Shown piece after piece: positions 35,339 through 45,361 of a stretch of 64,000 bases of DNA (positions are counted from its first letter, which is position 1; every line of letters starts with the position of its first letter). The position numbers were made by a program, and so were the translations under genes. Under the pieces are notes generated by a model. The model was not told where the DNA came from. It worked only from the letters and a program-made list of their open reading frames with translations, and did not search any database. This DNA comes from an uncultured Rhodospirillales bacterium (GTDB taxonomy: Bacteria > Pseudomonadota > Alphaproteobacteria > Kiloniellales > Kiloniellaceae), in NCBI GenBank assembly GCA_913060675.1, contig CAJXUS010000013.1, positions 1 to 64,000 of the forward strand, written 5' to 3'.

Positions 35339-36436
35339 TTATACATTGAAGCGGAAGTGGAAAATGTCGCCGTCTTTGGCGATGTATTCTTTACCTTCAG
35401 CCCGCATTTTACCGGTGTCTTTTGCGCCTTGCTCGCCATCACACTCGATGAAGTCGTCAAAAGCAATGGTCTCTGCCCGGATAAAGCCGCGTTCGAAATC
35501 AGTATGAATTGCCCCAGCTGCATTAGGGGCAGTAGACCCTTCTACAACTGTCCAGGCGCGTGCTTCTTTAGGGCCAACAGTAAAGAAAGTCAGAAGCCCG
35601 AGGAGACCGTAACCCGCACTGATGATCCGTTTCAGACCGGTTTCTTCCAGACCGAGATCGGAAAGGAACTCTGATTTTTCTTCGTCGTCAGACAGTGTTG
35701 CGACTTCGGCTTCGATAGCCGCAGAGATGATCACACAGACCCCGCCTTCTGCGGCAGCTTTCTCTTCTAAAAGCTTTGAGTAATCATTTCCGGTTGCGGC
35801 GTTTTCTTCTTCAACGTTTGCGACATAGAGAACAGGTTTAGCGGTTAAAAGCTGTAGCTGTTCAAAGATACTCTTTTGATCCTTAGAGATTTCAGCGGTA
35901 CGCGCAGGTTTGCCATCTTGGAGAACCGCGCAAACGGCATTGAGAACCTCAAGCTTGGCTTTGGCTTCTTTGTCATTGCCTTTGGCGCGCTTTGTATTGG
36001 TCACGATTTGTTTCTCTACAGAATCGAGATCGGCAATCATAAGTTCGGTGTCGACAGTATCTGCGTCACGAATAGGATCAACCGAACCATCTACGTGCGT
36101 TACTTCGCCATCAAAACAGCGGACAACGTGGACGACAGCATCTACAGCGCGAATGTTACCCAGAAATTCATTTCCCATTCCTTCGCCTTTTGACGCGCCA
36201 CGGACCAAGCCGGCGATGTCAACAAACTCGAGTTGAGTTGGAATGATTTTCTGCGAGTTTGCAATCTTTGCAATCTTATCCAAACGAGGGTCCGGAACGG
36301 ATACACGTCCCACGTTTGGTTCGATGGTACAGAAAGGATAGTTCGCTGCTTCCGCTGCTGCTGTTTCTGTAAGCGCGTTGAAGAGCGTGGATTTGCCTAC
36401 GTTCGGTAAGCCGACGATGCCGCAGTTAAAACCCAT
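35339..36436 (-). CDS. ychF: Redox-regulated ATPase YchF
   Basis: Obg-family P-loop protein that prefers ATP and binds ribosomes. 365 residues. Seen: [15 protein letters not shown] (P-loop, about 8-22), [20 protein letters not shown] (switch II region), the coiled-coil arm and a C-terminal TGS domain ([10 protein letters not shown]...[13 protein letters not shown]). ATG at 36436 with AAGGGAA upstream. Last gene of rplY-pth-ychF. Confidence 0.97.
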   Translation of the reverse strand: MGFNCGIVGLPNVGKSTLFNALTETAAAEAANYPFCTIEPNVGRVSVPDPRLDKIAKIANSQKIIPTQLEFVDIAGLVRGASKGEGMGNEFLGNIRAVDAVVHVVRCFDGEVTHVDGSVDPIRDADTVDTELMIADLDSVEKQIVTNTKRAKGNDKEAKAKLEVLNAVCAVLQDGKPARTAEISKDQKSIFEQLQLLTAKPVLYVANVEEENAATGNDYSKLLEEKAAAEGGVCVIISAAIEAEVATLSDDEEKSEFLSDLGLEETGLKRIISAGYGLLGLLTFFTVGPKEARAWTVVEGSTAPNAAGAIHTDFERGFIRAETIAFDDFIECDGEQGAKDTGKMRAEGKEYIAKDGDIFHFRFNV

Positions 36437-36498
36437 GGGTATTCCCTTTCACTAAGGTGCTCGTTCGGTCGTTATGCCGAGTTGAACAGTTGTTATTT

Positions 36499-37224
36499 TT
36501 AATCTTTGGGCGTTTTACTATTACTAAACCAGTTAGCCAAGGTAGATTGCCATCCTTCAGAAGAATCCTGAGGTTTATCTTCTTTTTTAGGAAGTGTTTT
36601 TTCCAGAGATTTGGTTTCTTTTGGTTTGTTTTCTTGTTTTGTCTTTTTGGGCCTTGGCGGGGCAACTTCATGGGCGACTTTTGACATGTAACCAGAAGAG
36701 TCTCCGGCCGCAAGCAAAGCGGCATGACGAGATAGCGCGTCTAGTTCTTTGCTCAGCCAATCTTGATCCGCTTTGGAAAAATCGCCGAGAACATGACCTG
36801 AAACGCGGTCTTTATGACCGGGATGACCGATGCCAAGGCGAAGCCGCCAATATTCCTTACCAATATGGGCATCGATAGACTTGATACCATTATGTCCACC
36901 TGCACCACCCGCTTTTTTGATGCGCAGTTTCCCAGGAGCCAAATCTAGCTCATCGTAAAACACAAAGATATTTTCGGTAGGGATTTTGAAGAATCTGATT
37001 GCTTCGCCAACAGCGCGACCTGATTCGTTCATATAAGTGCCAGGTTTTAAGACAAGGACTTTCTCTGCGCCCAATCGACCTTCAGATGTCTGTCCTTGGA
37101 AACGTGATTTCCAAGGTGAAAAACTATGGCGGTGAACGATATCGTCCACCGCCATAAAACCGATGTTATGTCGGTTGTTTTCATACTTCTGGCCAGGATT
37201 CCCGAGACCCACAAATAATAACAT
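36499..37224 (-). CDS. pth: Peptidyl-tRNA hydrolase with a charged C-terminal tail
   Basis: Releases tRNA from peptidyl-tRNA dropped by ribosomes. Seen: GLGNPGQKYENNRHNIGFMAVD with the catalytic His20, GRAVGEAIRFFK, YDELDLAPGKLRIKKAGGAGGHNGIKSI. Length is 241; the family core is about 190, so roughly the last 50 residues (PRPKKTKQENKP... to the end) are an extra Lys/Pro/Glu-rich tail, which I see often in alphaproteobacterial Pth and regard as disordered. It starts 37 bp after rplY. Confidence 0.96.
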   Translation of the reverse strand: MLLFVGLGNPGQKYENNRHNIGFMAVDDIVHRHSFSPWKSRFQGQTSEGRLGAEKVLVLKPGTYMNESGRAVGEAIRFFKIPTENIFVFYDELDLAPGKLRIKKAGGAGGHNGIKSIDAHIGKEYWRLRLGIGHPGHKDRVSGHVLGDFSKADQDWLSKELDALSRHAALLAAGDSSGYMSKVAHEVAPPRPKKTKQENKPKETKSLEKTLPKKEDKPQDSSEGWQSTLANWFSNSKTPKD

Positions 37225-37261
37225 AGTGGTTTACCTCATTGTTCAGGCCAGAAGGAAAAAA

Positions 37262-37915
37262 TTACTCTTCTGCAGCAGGCGCTGCTTCTTCAGTAGTCAC
37301 TTCTTCTTCTTCACCTTCACCATCTTCATCTCCTTGCGAAGACTTGACGGAGCTTGGTACAGCAATTGTGGCGATCGTGAAGTCACGATCATTGATCACA
37401 GGAACGGCACCATCAGGAAGAGTTACAGATGAAATGTGAACACTTTCACCGAGTTCAACAGTCGCCATATCAACAATGATACTTTCAGGAATGTTGTCTG
37501 CACGGGATGTCAGTTCAATATCGTGACGTACAACGTTGAGAACGCCGCCCTGCTTCAGGCCAGGGCATTCTTCTTCGTTGATGAAGCTAACAGGGATCAT
37601 AACGTTGACTGTTGTTTTTGCGGATACGCGCAGGAAGTCAACGTGCTCTACCATGTCAGTTACAGGGTGCAATTGAATGTCACGTGGAAGAGTACGCTCT
37701 TTTTTACCGTCGATTTCGATTTCCCAAAGAAGGGTACCGAACTGGCCAGAGGTGTACTGTTTCATGATTGGACGAGGGTCCATATTAATCATGACAGGGT
37801 CTTTTTTTGCACCGTAGATGACGGCAGGAACAAGACCTGCACGACGAGCGGCACGAGCGGGCCCCTTGCCGGCTCTATCGCGAGCAGTTGCGCTCACTTT
37901 TGTGATATCACTCAT
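37262..37915 (-). CDS. rplY: 50S ribosomal protein L25/general stress protein Ctc
   Basis: Binds 5S rRNA in the large subunit. 217 residues, the long two-domain Ctc form. Seen: the L25 domain (RDRAGKGPARAARRAGLVPAVIYG, about 12-35), the beta domain after residue 100 (MIPVSFINEEECPGLKQGGVL), and an acidic Ala/Glu tail (EGEEEEVTTEEAAPAAEE). ATG at 37915 with GGAG 7 nt upstream; a TTG 12 bp earlier is less likely. A hairpin sits just upstream. Confidence 0.95.
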   Translation of the reverse strand: MSDITKVSATARDRAGKGPARAARRAGLVPAVIYGAKKDPVMINMDPRPIMKQYTSGQFGTLLWEIEIDGKKERTLPRDIQLHPVTDMVEHVDFLRVSAKTTVNVMIPVSFINEEECPGLKQGGVLNVVRHDIELTSRADNIPESIIVDMATVELGESVHISSVTLPDGAVPVINDRDFTIATIAVPSSVKSSQGDEDGEGEEEEVTTEEAAPAAEE

Positions 37916-37937
37916 TATATTCTCCAATAATAAAATA

Positions 37938-37967
37938 ACAGCGGCAGAGCATGTGCTCCGCCGTTGT
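37938..37967 (-). terminator. Hairpin between prs and rplY
   Basis: ACAGCGGCAGAGC and GCTCCGCCGTTGT pair with one mismatch and one G-U around ATGT. On the minus strand it lies after prs and is followed by a U/A-rich stretch, so it may end prs transcription or act in the rplY leader, 23 bp before the rplY start. Confidence 0.5.
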
Positions 37968-38075
37968 GCTAACTGACCAGCCTCCAGGGGTGCTGAGCCA
38001 GAATATCGAACCTAAACTTCATAGGCCTTAATTACAGGGGCCTTTTATACGCCCGAAAGTAATTCGTCAAATCAA

Positions 38076-39008
38076 TCAGTCAAACAAGCAGGATACTGAT
38101 TGCTCATCACTGATACGGCGCATTGCTTCACCGAGAAGGGGAGCGATAGAAATTTGCCGAATATTGTGTGCAACACGTACTGCTTCAGTTGCTTGAATTG
38201 AGTCTGTTGTTACGAGTTCTTCAAGCGGAGAATCTGTTACACGTGCAACGGCACCTCCTGAAAGAACACCGTGAGAGATGTAAGCAGAAACGGACGTCGC
38301 GCCTGCATCTTTGAGAGCACCAGCTGCATTGCAAAGCGTACCCGCAGAATCCACGATGTCATCGATCAAGATACAACGTTGGCCTTTTACATCGCCAATG
38401 ATGTTCATAACTTCAGAGACACCTGCTTTTTCACGACGTTTGTCGATAATAGCAAGATCTGCTTCAAGACGTTTGGCAATGGCTCTTGCACGAACAACAC
38501 CACCAACATCTGGTGATACAATTGTAAGGGGCCCCTTATCCATGCGGTCCTTAATGTCTTTGATAAAGACTGGAGCAGCAAAGAGGTTGTCTGTCGGGAT
38601 ATCAAAGAAGCCCTGAATCTGTCCAGCATGGAGATCCATGGTTAGAACACGATGAGCCCCTGCTGTTGTGATCAGGTTTGCCACAAGCTTGGCAGAAATC
38701 GGCGTCCGGGGTCCGGATTTTCGATCCTGTCTGGCATATCCATAATATGGAATGACTGCTGTGATACGGCTTGCTGAACCACGTTTTAAGGCATCAATCG
38801 TTACCAATAATTCCATGAGGTTATCATTGGTAGGATAGGATGTTGGTTGTATGATAAATACATCTTCACCGCGCACGTTTTCGTGGATTTCCACAAAAAC
38901 TTCTTCATCGGAGAACCGTCTAACTGACGCTTGTGTCAGTGGAAGATTCAAATATGCAGAAATGGCCTCGGCCAATGGTCGGTTGCTGTTACCCGTTAAG
39001 ATCTTCAC
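38076..39008 (-). CDS. prs: Ribose-phosphate pyrophosphokinase (PRPP synthase)
   Basis: Makes PRPP from ribose 5-phosphate and ATP for nucleotides, His and Trp. 310 residues. Seen: [48 protein letters not shown] and the PRPP loop [13 protein letters not shown]. The start codon is GTG at 39008 (GTG-AAG-ATC), with GGGGA about 9 nt upstream. Confidence 0.97.
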   Translation of the reverse strand: MKILTGNSNRPLAEAISAYLNLPLTQASVRRFSDEEVFVEIHENVRGEDVFIIQPTSYPTNDNLMELLVTIDALKRGSASRITAVIPYYGYARQDRKSGPRTPISAKLVANLITTAGAHRVLTMDLHAGQIQGFFDIPTDNLFAAPVFIKDIKDRMDKGPLTIVSPDVGGVVRARAIAKRLEADLAIIDKRREKAGVSEVMNIIGDVKGQRCILIDDIVDSAGTLCNAAGALKDAGATSVSAYISHGVLSGGAVARVTDSPLEELVTTDSIQATEAVRVAHNIRQISIAPLLGEAMRRISDEQSVSCLFD

Positions 39009-39134
39009 GCCAAAATCCCCGGCTAGGCTGGACCAGACGTTTTATACGTCTCGGTCATCAGTTTTCATATTGGTCGGGCGGAACTTACCAATACCTGTCT
39101 CACCTGTAAACGCCCTTAAAGATTCATTTCGTTG

Positions 39135-40046
39135 TTATTTCAGAACAGTTTGATTTTGATGACTCTTTTGTTGCAAAAGATCTTCTATTCCGATCGCGGC
39201 GCCTTCCGCAATAGCTTCGGATACGGGCATAATAATCCTGGATAACGGTATGTTGGGAACAGAGTTGGTTTGTTCTATAACACCAACTTCTTCGCCCGTT
39301 TTATAATCTAGCACGACCCAACTAAGGGTGAGGAAGAAATTATTATCTGTTTGAGCGGGCCTGACTTCGAGCTTTAAAGAGTATTGGCTATCCGAGTCCT
39401 GACCTTCAATGAGCTTATAACCGCGTAATTGGAGAGAGGTTTTGAGCTCATTTTTTAAGACTCTTTGAGTTGGCTTGGTAAGGATATCCGGAAAGGGCTC
39501 CAGCGTTAATCGCAACTCAGGGTCTGCTAATAGTATTTCGGGTTCAGTCGTATCCAGAGCAATAATTTTTCGAGTTAGCTTTTTAGAAGCCCTGTGGATG
39601 AGTTCGTTTAATAATTTTTTTGGGCTACTGGTTAGAGCATTGGTCGGAACGGTTGTTTGCTCTGAAAAAGTAATGATTGCCTTATTGGGAGAGCTTGCCT
39701 CTGTAACAACGATATCGAGCTTGAGCTCGGTTGTTTCGGCTATTTTGGCCAATGAGGTAAAGCTACTGTATATATGAAGGCTGTTTTCGGCTGGTGCATA
39801 ATGTGCCGCAGGGAGGCCCTGTTCTCGGATGTCTGCACTCAGTGCATCTTGAGCCCAAAGTACGAGTTCCGATGATTTACCCTGCACATTTGGTAAGGAT
39901 AGTACCGGAGGCTCAACCGCAAGCGGGCGGGTGCCAGTGAGCCGAAGCAGGGGATTGTTCTGAGGTTCCTGATCAATGAAGGGGCGCGGCAAGGGGCCAC
40001 AAGCGACAATCATTAAAACTGTGAAAAGAACGAAAAGTAATTTCAT
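39135..40046 (-). CDS. Uncharacterised lipoprotein
   Basis: 303 residues. The N-terminus is a lipoprotein signal with lipobox LMIVAC, so Cys16 should be lipidated and the protein anchored in an envelope membrane. The mature protein has a Pro-rich start, then two alpha/beta segments; the second half (LKTSLQLRGYKLIEGQDSDSQYSLKLEVRPAQTDNNFFLTLSWVV in several strands) recalls outer-membrane lipoprotein assembly folds, but I cannot assign a family. It stands alone between prs and pgeF on the same strand. Function unknown. Confidence 0.8.
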   Translation of the reverse strand: MKLLFVLFTVLMIVACGPLPRPFIDQEPQNNPLLRLTGTRPLAVEPPVLSLPNVQGKSSELVLWAQDALSADIREQGLPAAHYAPAENSLHIYSSFTSLAKIAETTELKLDIVVTEASSPNKAIITFSEQTTVPTNALTSSPKKLLNELIHRASKKLTRKIIALDTTEPEILLADPELRLTLEPFPDILTKPTQRVLKNELKTSLQLRGYKLIEGQDSDSQYSLKLEVRPAQTDNNFFLTLSWVVLDYKTGEEVGVIEQTNSVPNIPLSRIIMPVSEAIAEGAAIGIEDLLQQKSHQNQTVLK

Positions 40047-40215
40047 GAGCTTTAACGTTTGCCCTCAAAGGGGAAGCATGGAGGTGTTATTGAAACCATT
40101 TGACAGCTTTACATTATGGTACAGCTTGCAACCAGTCCAATAAAACACATCAGAAAAAATAATATTAAATGCGGCATTCGTTTTCCTGCAATCTTTTCGA
40201 GCTAACTTTCCCGAG

Positions 40216-40989
40216 TTAACTTTTTTCTAGGGCAATGATAGAGAGACCTCGACCATAGTCTGTTTCCTTACGATGACAAGAACGCCGGTAGCTGAAGAAC
40301 AACTCTTCTTCTGAATAGGTGTCATTTTTAGAAATTGATACCTGTCCTACGCCATAGGTCCCTAGTCTATCCCCAACATATTTTCGAAGGTTAAACAAAA
40401 AACGTCCTTCTCTGGGTGAAGGTATAAAATAACCCATGTTGTTTTCATTTGCTTCAAAAAAACGATGTGCAAATTCTGCTCCAACTTCATAAGAGCTCTG
40501 CGCGATACAAGGACCGATAGCACAATGGATATTGGATCGAATGGCGCCAAGGCTCTCCATTGCATCAATCGTATTATCTGTAACTCCCTTAAACGCACCT
40601 TGCCAGCCAGCATGAGCTGCGCCAATTACCCCTGCGGATGGATCTGCAAAGAGGACCGGGACGCAATCCGCAGTCATAATGCCGAGGGCGATCCCTGGTT
40701 GGTTTGTGACAAGAGCATCTACTTCTGGTGCTTCTTCAGGGCACTGCCAAGGGTTTGTTACGATCTCAACTTTTGCCGAATGGATTTGATAGCCCGTGAC
40801 TAATTTTGCGGATGGACAGCCAACCCGCTCCAAAGCACGTCTTCTATTTTCGTGAACATTTTCTCTGGCTTCATCGGCACCAAACCCACAGTTGAGCGAG
40901 CTGTAAAGTCCTTCGCTTACGCCATCACGACGCGTGAGAAACCCATGTGCGATGCCTTCAAGGTTATGTAAATTAGGGCTGTTTAGCAT
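40216..40989 (-). CDS. pgeF: Multicopper-type purine nucleoside phosphorylase (YfiH/PgeF family)
   Basis: 257 residues. Seen: HGFLTRRDGVSEGLYSSLNCG, the ligand segment GYQIHSAKV, MTADCVPVLFAD and GAAHAGWQGAFKGV, giving the His-Cys-His zinc site of the family (LACC1/YfiH); also CAIGPCIAQSSYEVG and SYRR at the end. ATG at 40989 with AAGGA. Follows the methyltransferase gene by 29 bp, completing hldD-lgt-midA-pgeF. Confidence 0.93.
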   Translation of the reverse strand: MLNSPNLHNLEGIAHGFLTRRDGVSEGLYSSLNCGFGADEARENVHENRRRALERVGCPSAKLVTGYQIHSAKVEIVTNPWQCPEEAPEVDALVTNQPGIALGIMTADCVPVLFADPSAGVIGAAHAGWQGAFKGVTDNTIDAMESLGAIRSNIHCAIGPCIAQSSYEVGAEFAHRFFEANENNMGYFIPSPREGRFLFNLRKYVGDRLGTYGVGQVSISKNDTYSEEELFFSYRRSCHRKETDYGRGLSIIALEKS

Positions 40990-41018
40990 AGGTGTTCCTT
41001 TGAGGGTATAGCCTTCAT

Positions 41019-42131
41019 TTATTCTGGTCGCTCCGGAAAAGCCGCCGGTGTTGGGTGGTCCGGATGAGTTAGCGCAAGGACTTTAAACAGTGTTCCCATT
41101 TCATTTGGATCGGTCAATCGATGTTCCGCAGACGTAATATCAACGACTTGTTCGTCAGTCCCCGTCTTTCGCAACATTTCAGCGCGTTGTTCAATGCCAA
41201 GGGATTGTAAAAAATCGCCTTGAGTAATTGGGCCATGGGCAGCGATACCAGCATTTAAGGCCGTGGTTACCAAAGTAGGGAAATCAACCAGAGCAGATAT
41301 GTCAGCAGTGCCTGGTTCTTTTAATACGGGGTGTTTTTTATGGGCTTTTATCGCTTGAAGACTTGGAGTTGCAGTTGGGACATCCCGGCCGTAATCAATA
41401 AACAAAGCGGCGCCACCATGATCAAGTATATGTCGAGAAATCATGTCTGTAATTGTCGAGGCTATGGGAGACAACTCGACAACGGCTCCTTCTGCGGCGG
41501 AACACAAGTTTTTCGGGATAAGCGATTCTATGGCCTTTGAGGGAGGGGAGAGAGCGAAAATTAGCTCTTTGCCATCTTCATTCAAGGTGATGAGCCGTTC
41601 GCACCATCCATCGGGAGATCGTTCGAACTGTTTAATGGGAAGTGCGTCAAAAAACTCATTGGCAATAAAAAACGTTGGGCCTTCCGGAAGAGTCGTTAGG
41701 TCCTGATGCCAAGTAATATTGAAGCCTGCTAAAGCTTGTTTTTGTTTCTTCTTAAGACTGGGGCTTACCTCAACAAGATGAACCTGAAGAGTTTGTAAAA
41801 ATCCAGGCACCATTCCGGCCGCGCGGAGTATATCTGTCATAAGGGTTCCGCGACCAGGGCCCAATTCAACGAAATTGAGTTCCGTCGGCCCGCCCATATT
41901 ATACCAGGTATCGGCACACCAAACGCCGATCAGCTCACCAAACATTTGACTGACTTCAGGAGCAGTAATGAAATCTCCTGCTGCACCAAAGGGTTCCCCT
42001 GACATGTAATAGCCATGTTTGGGAGCAATAAGAACATCAGCCATGAAGTCGGCAATGGTTATCGCTCCCTCTAGCTTAATTCGTTTGGCTAGTTGGTTGA
42101 ATACGGTTGGATCATCCTGGGTGGTCGTCAT
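41019..42131 (-). CDS. SAM-dependent methyltransferase, NDUFAF7/MidA family (DUF185)
   Basis: 370 residues. The mitochondrial homologue dimethylates an arginine of a complex I subunit. Seen: GYYMSGEPFGAAGDFITAPEVSQMFGELIG (about 37-66), the SAM motif FVELGPGRGTLMTDILRA, FIANEFFDALPIKQF and FIDYGRD. ATG at 42131 overlaps the lgt stop by 4 bp, so translation is coupled. Confidence 0.94.
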   Translation of the reverse strand: MTTTQDDPTVFNQLAKRIKLEGAITIADFMADVLIAPKHGYYMSGEPFGAAGDFITAPEVSQMFGELIGVWCADTWYNMGGPTELNFVELGPGRGTLMTDILRAAGMVPGFLQTLQVHLVEVSPSLKKKQKQALAGFNITWHQDLTTLPEGPTFFIANEFFDALPIKQFERSPDGWCERLITLNEDGKELIFALSPPSKAIESLIPKNLCSAAEGAVVELSPIASTITDMISRHILDHGGAALFIDYGRDVPTATPSLQAIKAHKKHPVLKEPGTADISALVDFPTLVTTALNAGIAAHGPITQGDFLQSLGIEQRAEMLRKTGTDEQVVDITSAEHRLTDPNEMGTLFKVLALTHPDHPTPAAFPERPE

Positions 42132-43057
42132 TTTCCTTTAGACCCGTTTTTTTTGGGCCCGTTATTTTTTTGCGGGGATTTCTTTTTAGCGGCTTTTTCT
42201 GCTTCCTTAGGGGAAATGTCTTCTGGCTTATGTTCTGGGCCGATTGCCTGTGGTGGTTGTCTGAGTGCATAAAACGCGACACTCAGGCCAATCAAGATCA
42301 TCGGTAACGACAACAGTTGCCCCATTGTTACTTCCCCAAACAAAAAGCCGATATGGGCATCTGGTTCGCGGAACAGTTCCACGATGGTTCTGGAAAGTCC
42401 GTAACCCACAAGGAAAAGGCCGGCGGTAAGGCCACGTCTTCTTAAGCCGCCAACTCGGGCAACAAGAAAGAGGATCAAAAAGAGGGTGATACCTTCAAGG
42501 CCTGCTTCGTATAGTTGGCTTGGGTGCCTCGGGAGAGGGCCTCCATTTGGAAACACCATGCCGATTTCTGCTGTGGTGACGCGCCCGAAAAGCTCTCCAT
42601 TGATGAAATTAGCCAGGCGTCCAAAGAATAGGCCGATAGGGGTCGCACAGGCAACGATATCAGCAAGGGTGAGGAAATGTACGTTCTCTTTCCTTGCAAA
42701 GAGAACCATCGCCGTAATGACGCCAATGAGGCCGCCATGAAAACTCATGCCACCTTGCCATACCGCAAATATTTCCAGCGGGTTATATAGGAAGTAGGTG
42801 AAGTTGTAGAAGAGTACGTAGCCAATCCGTCCGCCAAGTATAATTCCGAGTGTTGCCCAGACGATGAAATCATCCATTGCAATGGGGCGCAATTGGCGGG
42901 GCGCTTGAAAGCAAAGCCAGCGGCTGTAGCGCCACCCAGCCAGGATGCCAAAGATATAAGCCAGAGAATACCAGCGAATGGCGATCGGACCTAGACTGAT
43001 CGCTATCGGATCAACTTCAGGATAGGCCAGTGCAGCAAAAACCAATTCTTGTGTCAT
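42128..43057 (-). CDS. lgt: Phosphatidylglycerol-prolipoprotein diacylglyceryl transferase
   Basis: First step of lipoprotein maturation in the inner membrane. 309 residues. Seen: seven hydrophobic segments, GPIAIRWYSLAYIFGILAGW, GGRIGYVLFYNF, MSFHGGLIGV, and the Lgt signature GRLANFINGELFGRVT. The C-terminal tail after about 275 is Lys-rich and likely cytoplasmic. Overlaps hldD by 4 bp (ATGA). Confidence 0.97.
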   Translation of the reverse strand: MTQELVFAALAYPEVDPIAISLGPIAIRWYSLAYIFGILAGWRYSRWLCFQAPRQLRPIAMDDFIVWATLGIILGGRIGYVLFYNFTYFLYNPLEIFAVWQGGMSFHGGLIGVITAMVLFARKENVHFLTLADIVACATPIGLFFGRLANFINGELFGRVTTAEIGMVFPNGGPLPRHPSQLYEAGLEGITLFLILFLVARVGGLRRRGLTAGLFLVGYGLSRTIVELFREPDAHIGFLFGEVTMGQLLSLPMILIGLSVAFYALRQPPQAIGPEHKPEDISPKEAEKAAKKKSPQKNNGPKKNGSKGK

Positions 43058-44037
43058 CGGTAGGGATCTTCCTTGGCAAGGAACTCTTTGACGTAACGTC
43101 CGACGCCTTCTTCAAGCGAAATAAAGAGGCGATCGTAACCAGCTGCTTTGAGCTTACTCATGTTTGCTTCGGTAAAGTATTGATACTTATCGCGTATACT
43201 TTCGGGTGTAGGGACGTATTTGATGTTTTCATTTTTGTCCATGGCTTCAAAAACGGCTCGGGCAAGATCTGAGAATGATCTTGCTTGGCCAGTGCCGACA
43301 TTAAATAGGCCATTAACTTTAGGATTATCTTTCAGCCACATCATTACTTTTATGCAATCGTCGACGGCGATAAAGTCGCGCAATTGTCCGCCATCGGAAT
43401 AGTCAGGATGGTGGGATTGGAATAGACGTGCCGGTTCGCCAGAAGTCACCTGATTGAAAAGATGGAAAGGTACGCTTGCCTGGCCGCCTTTGTGATATTC
43501 ATTAGGGCCATAAACATTAAAGAACTTTAAGCCTGCCCACTGTGACGGCTGCGGGGCTTTATTCGCAATACGGCGAGCAACCCACCGGTCAAACAGTTGT
43601 TTGCTCCAGCCATATCCATTTAGGGGGAGAAGGTTTGAAAGGTGCTCAATATTATCTTCATCATCGAAGCCGTGTTCACCGCCTCCATATGTTGCAGCGG
43701 AAGAAGCGTATATGAAGGGGATCGAGTGCTTGGCACAAACATTCCAAAGGGCTTTACTGAGGCGGAAGTTATTGTCCATCAAAGCATCGCCATCGGTTTC
43801 AGTCGTCGCAGAAATTGCTCCCATATGAAACACCCCTTTAAGGTATTGAGCATTTTCCGCTAAAAAGCCTGATAGACTTTCTGGGGCGACAATATCTTCG
43901 AGTTCATGTTTGGCGAGGTTACGCCACTTGTCCCCTTCGCCCAGCCAGTCGCTTACAACGACAGCTTCACCCTTTTCTGTAAGTGACGCGACGAGATTCG
44001 AGCCGATAAAACCAGCACCGCCAGTGACGAGATACAT
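43054..44037 (-). CDS. hldD: ADP-L-glycero-D-manno-heptose-6-epimerase
   Basis: Makes the heptose donor for the LPS inner core. 327 residues, NAD(P)-dependent short-chain epimerase. Seen: GGAGFIGSNL (about 6-15), YASSAATYGGGEHGF, and YGWSKQLFDRW with the catalytic Tyr-X3-Lys, FNVYGPNEYHKGGQASV. ATG at 44037. First gene of a four-gene unit; the rest of LPS-core synthesis is not in the window. Confidence 0.95.
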   Translation of the reverse strand: MYLVTGGAGFIGSNLVASLTEKGEAVVVSDWLGEGDKWRNLAKHELEDIVAPESLSGFLAENAQYLKGVFHMGAISATTETDGDALMDNNFRLSKALWNVCAKHSIPFIYASSAATYGGGEHGFDDEDNIEHLSNLLPLNGYGWSKQLFDRWVARRIANKAPQPSQWAGLKFFNVYGPNEYHKGGQASVPFHLFNQVTSGEPARLFQSHHPDYSDGGQLRDFIAVDDCIKVMMWLKDNPKVNGLFNVGTGQARSFSDLARAVFEAMDKNENIKYVPTPESIRDKYQYFTEANMSKLKAAGYDRLFISLEEGVGRYVKEFLAKEDPYR

Positions 44038-44248
44038 ACCTGAAGCCTTCCATTTCGTTCTTTCGCTTCTCTATATATGCTGTCAATTGGATATAGAGAA
44101 GCTCCAGTTGTGATATTTTTCGATAACTTTGTCCAATCTATGACGAACTTTGGTTGAAGCATATGGATCAACACGCCATATTAGGCCTATAGAATAATTT
44201 CGCTGGTGCTTTATTTTAGATATATCCAGCTAGGTGAAAGGCAAAACC

Positions 44249-44581
44249 ATGCAAACTCAGAATCGTATCCTCGATGATCTGGCAAAAGTAGCGAGTAGCG
44301 CCATGGGTGCTGCAGCAGGAATGCGCGGCGAAGTTGAGGCGCGGATTCGTGAGCAATTCGAACGTATTATCACTCAGATGGACATTGTCCCACGGGAAGA
44401 ATTTGATGCAATGAAAGCTGTTGCGGTCAAAGCGCGTGAAGAAGGCGAAGATCTCGCGCAAAAGGTAATGTTACTAGAAGCGCGCCTTGCCAAGTTGGAA
44501 GCAGATGCGAATCAGGCGCCCAAAACTTCTGCGCCCAAAACTTCTGCACCGAAGAAAACAGCCTCTAAAAAGACTGACTGA
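44249..44581 (+). CDS. ubiK: Ubiquinone biosynthesis accessory factor UbiK (YqiC/BMFP)
   Basis: 110 residues from ATG 44249 (AAAGG 7 nt upstream; a GTG 15 bp earlier is less likely). Seen: the amphipathic N-terminal helix, the RMNFQRI-like region here REQFERIITQMDIVPREEFDAMKAVA, and the coiled coil LLEARLAKLE. Helps the aerobic ubiquinone complex. The tail is low complexity with a tandem PKTSA repeat and Lys-rich end (APKKTASKKTD). Confidence 0.92.
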   Translation: MQTQNRILDDLAKVASSAMGAAAGMRGEVEARIREQFERIITQMDIVPREEFDAMKAVAVKAREEGEDLAQKVMLLEARLAKLEADANQAPKTSAPKTSAPKKTASKKTD

Positions 44582-44652
44582 GAAACAGGGAATAACCTTC
44601 CCCAAAATACATTAGTATTTACATGAGAAGCCGATTTCTTAGGATCGATATC

Positions 44653-44682
44653 AAAAGCTCGGAGCATTTGTTCCGGGCTTTT
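44653..44682 (+). terminator. Terminator of ubiK
   Basis: AAAAGCTCGGA at 44653-44663 pairs with TCCGGGCTTTT at 44672-44682 (one G-U), followed by a T-rich stretch, 71 bp after the ubiK stop. Confidence 0.82.
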
Positions 44683-44822
44683 ATTTTGTCGTTTTTACTT
44701 GAATCATAGATTCGATCTGTGCCACACTATATTTAGTAGGGTGTTGTTATTAGTGTTCAACATATTGAATGCTGCGGCGCCAATTGTGTCTTGCTCGACT
44801 ATTCTAGTGAGGGGTCAGTGCA

Positions 44823-45323
44823 ATGAATTCAGATACTACAAATCAGCTACTACCTTTTAATCCCATTGATGCAATCGAAGAGTGGGTCCTGGATTATAAC
44901 TGGGACTTTGAGCGGGAAAGTGATTTCGAGCTCTTGGCCGTGATAGAGGGGAACTGGAGTCCGCTTCACCTTCATTTCCAATGGCAAAGTGAATTACAAG
45001 CAATGTTTTTTGCGTGTCATGGCGATGTTGAGGTCCCACAAGCGGCCTTCAGCCGTATTTGCGAACTCTTGGTTTCAGTAAATAGCCAGCTCTGGCTTGG
45101 GCACTTTGATTTTATTCCAGAAACTGGGGCTCCAGCCTATCGCCATACCATACCGTTACGTGGACAAGATGGTTTCAGTGAAGATCAAACCGAAGATTTA
45201 GTTGCAACCGCAATCGCAGAATGGGATCGCTTAATTCCCGCAATTCAGTTGATTTCTTCAGGGGGGGATTCCGAATTAAATGCCATCGATCTTGCCTTGA
45301 TGGATACGGCAGGAGAAGCGTAG
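44823..45323 (+). CDS. YbjN-domain protein
   Basis: 166 residues, acidic, no signal peptide. Seen: IEEWVLDYNWDFERESDFELLAVIEG, LHFQWQSELQAMFFACHGDVEVP and HTIPLRGQ, matching YbjN-type (type III secretion chaperone-like) folds. Regularly placed between ubiK and proC in alphaproteobacteria, as here. Function unknown. Confidence 0.87.
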   Translation: MNSDTTNQLLPFNPIDAIEEWVLDYNWDFERESDFELLAVIEGNWSPLHLHFQWQSELQAMFFACHGDVEVPQAAFSRICELLVSVNSQLWLGHFDFIPETGAPAYRHTIPLRGQDGFSEDQTEDLVATAIAEWDRLIPAIQLISSGGDSELNAIDLALMDTAGEA

Positions 45324-45361
45324 AGTTCTGTTCCAGATAATTTAGGAATGGGACAAGCTAG

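Noticed and set aside
36499-36650. Fusion of Pth to another protein
   Set aside because: The extra C-terminal residues are Lys/Pro/Glu-rich and repetitive without a domain pattern; a disordered tail explains them better.
44521-44570. Tandem repeat as a mobile or regulatory repeat
   Set aside because: The 15-bp repeat (PKTSA codons) is within the low-complexity tail of ubiK and is explained by coding for a Lys/Pro/Ala tail.
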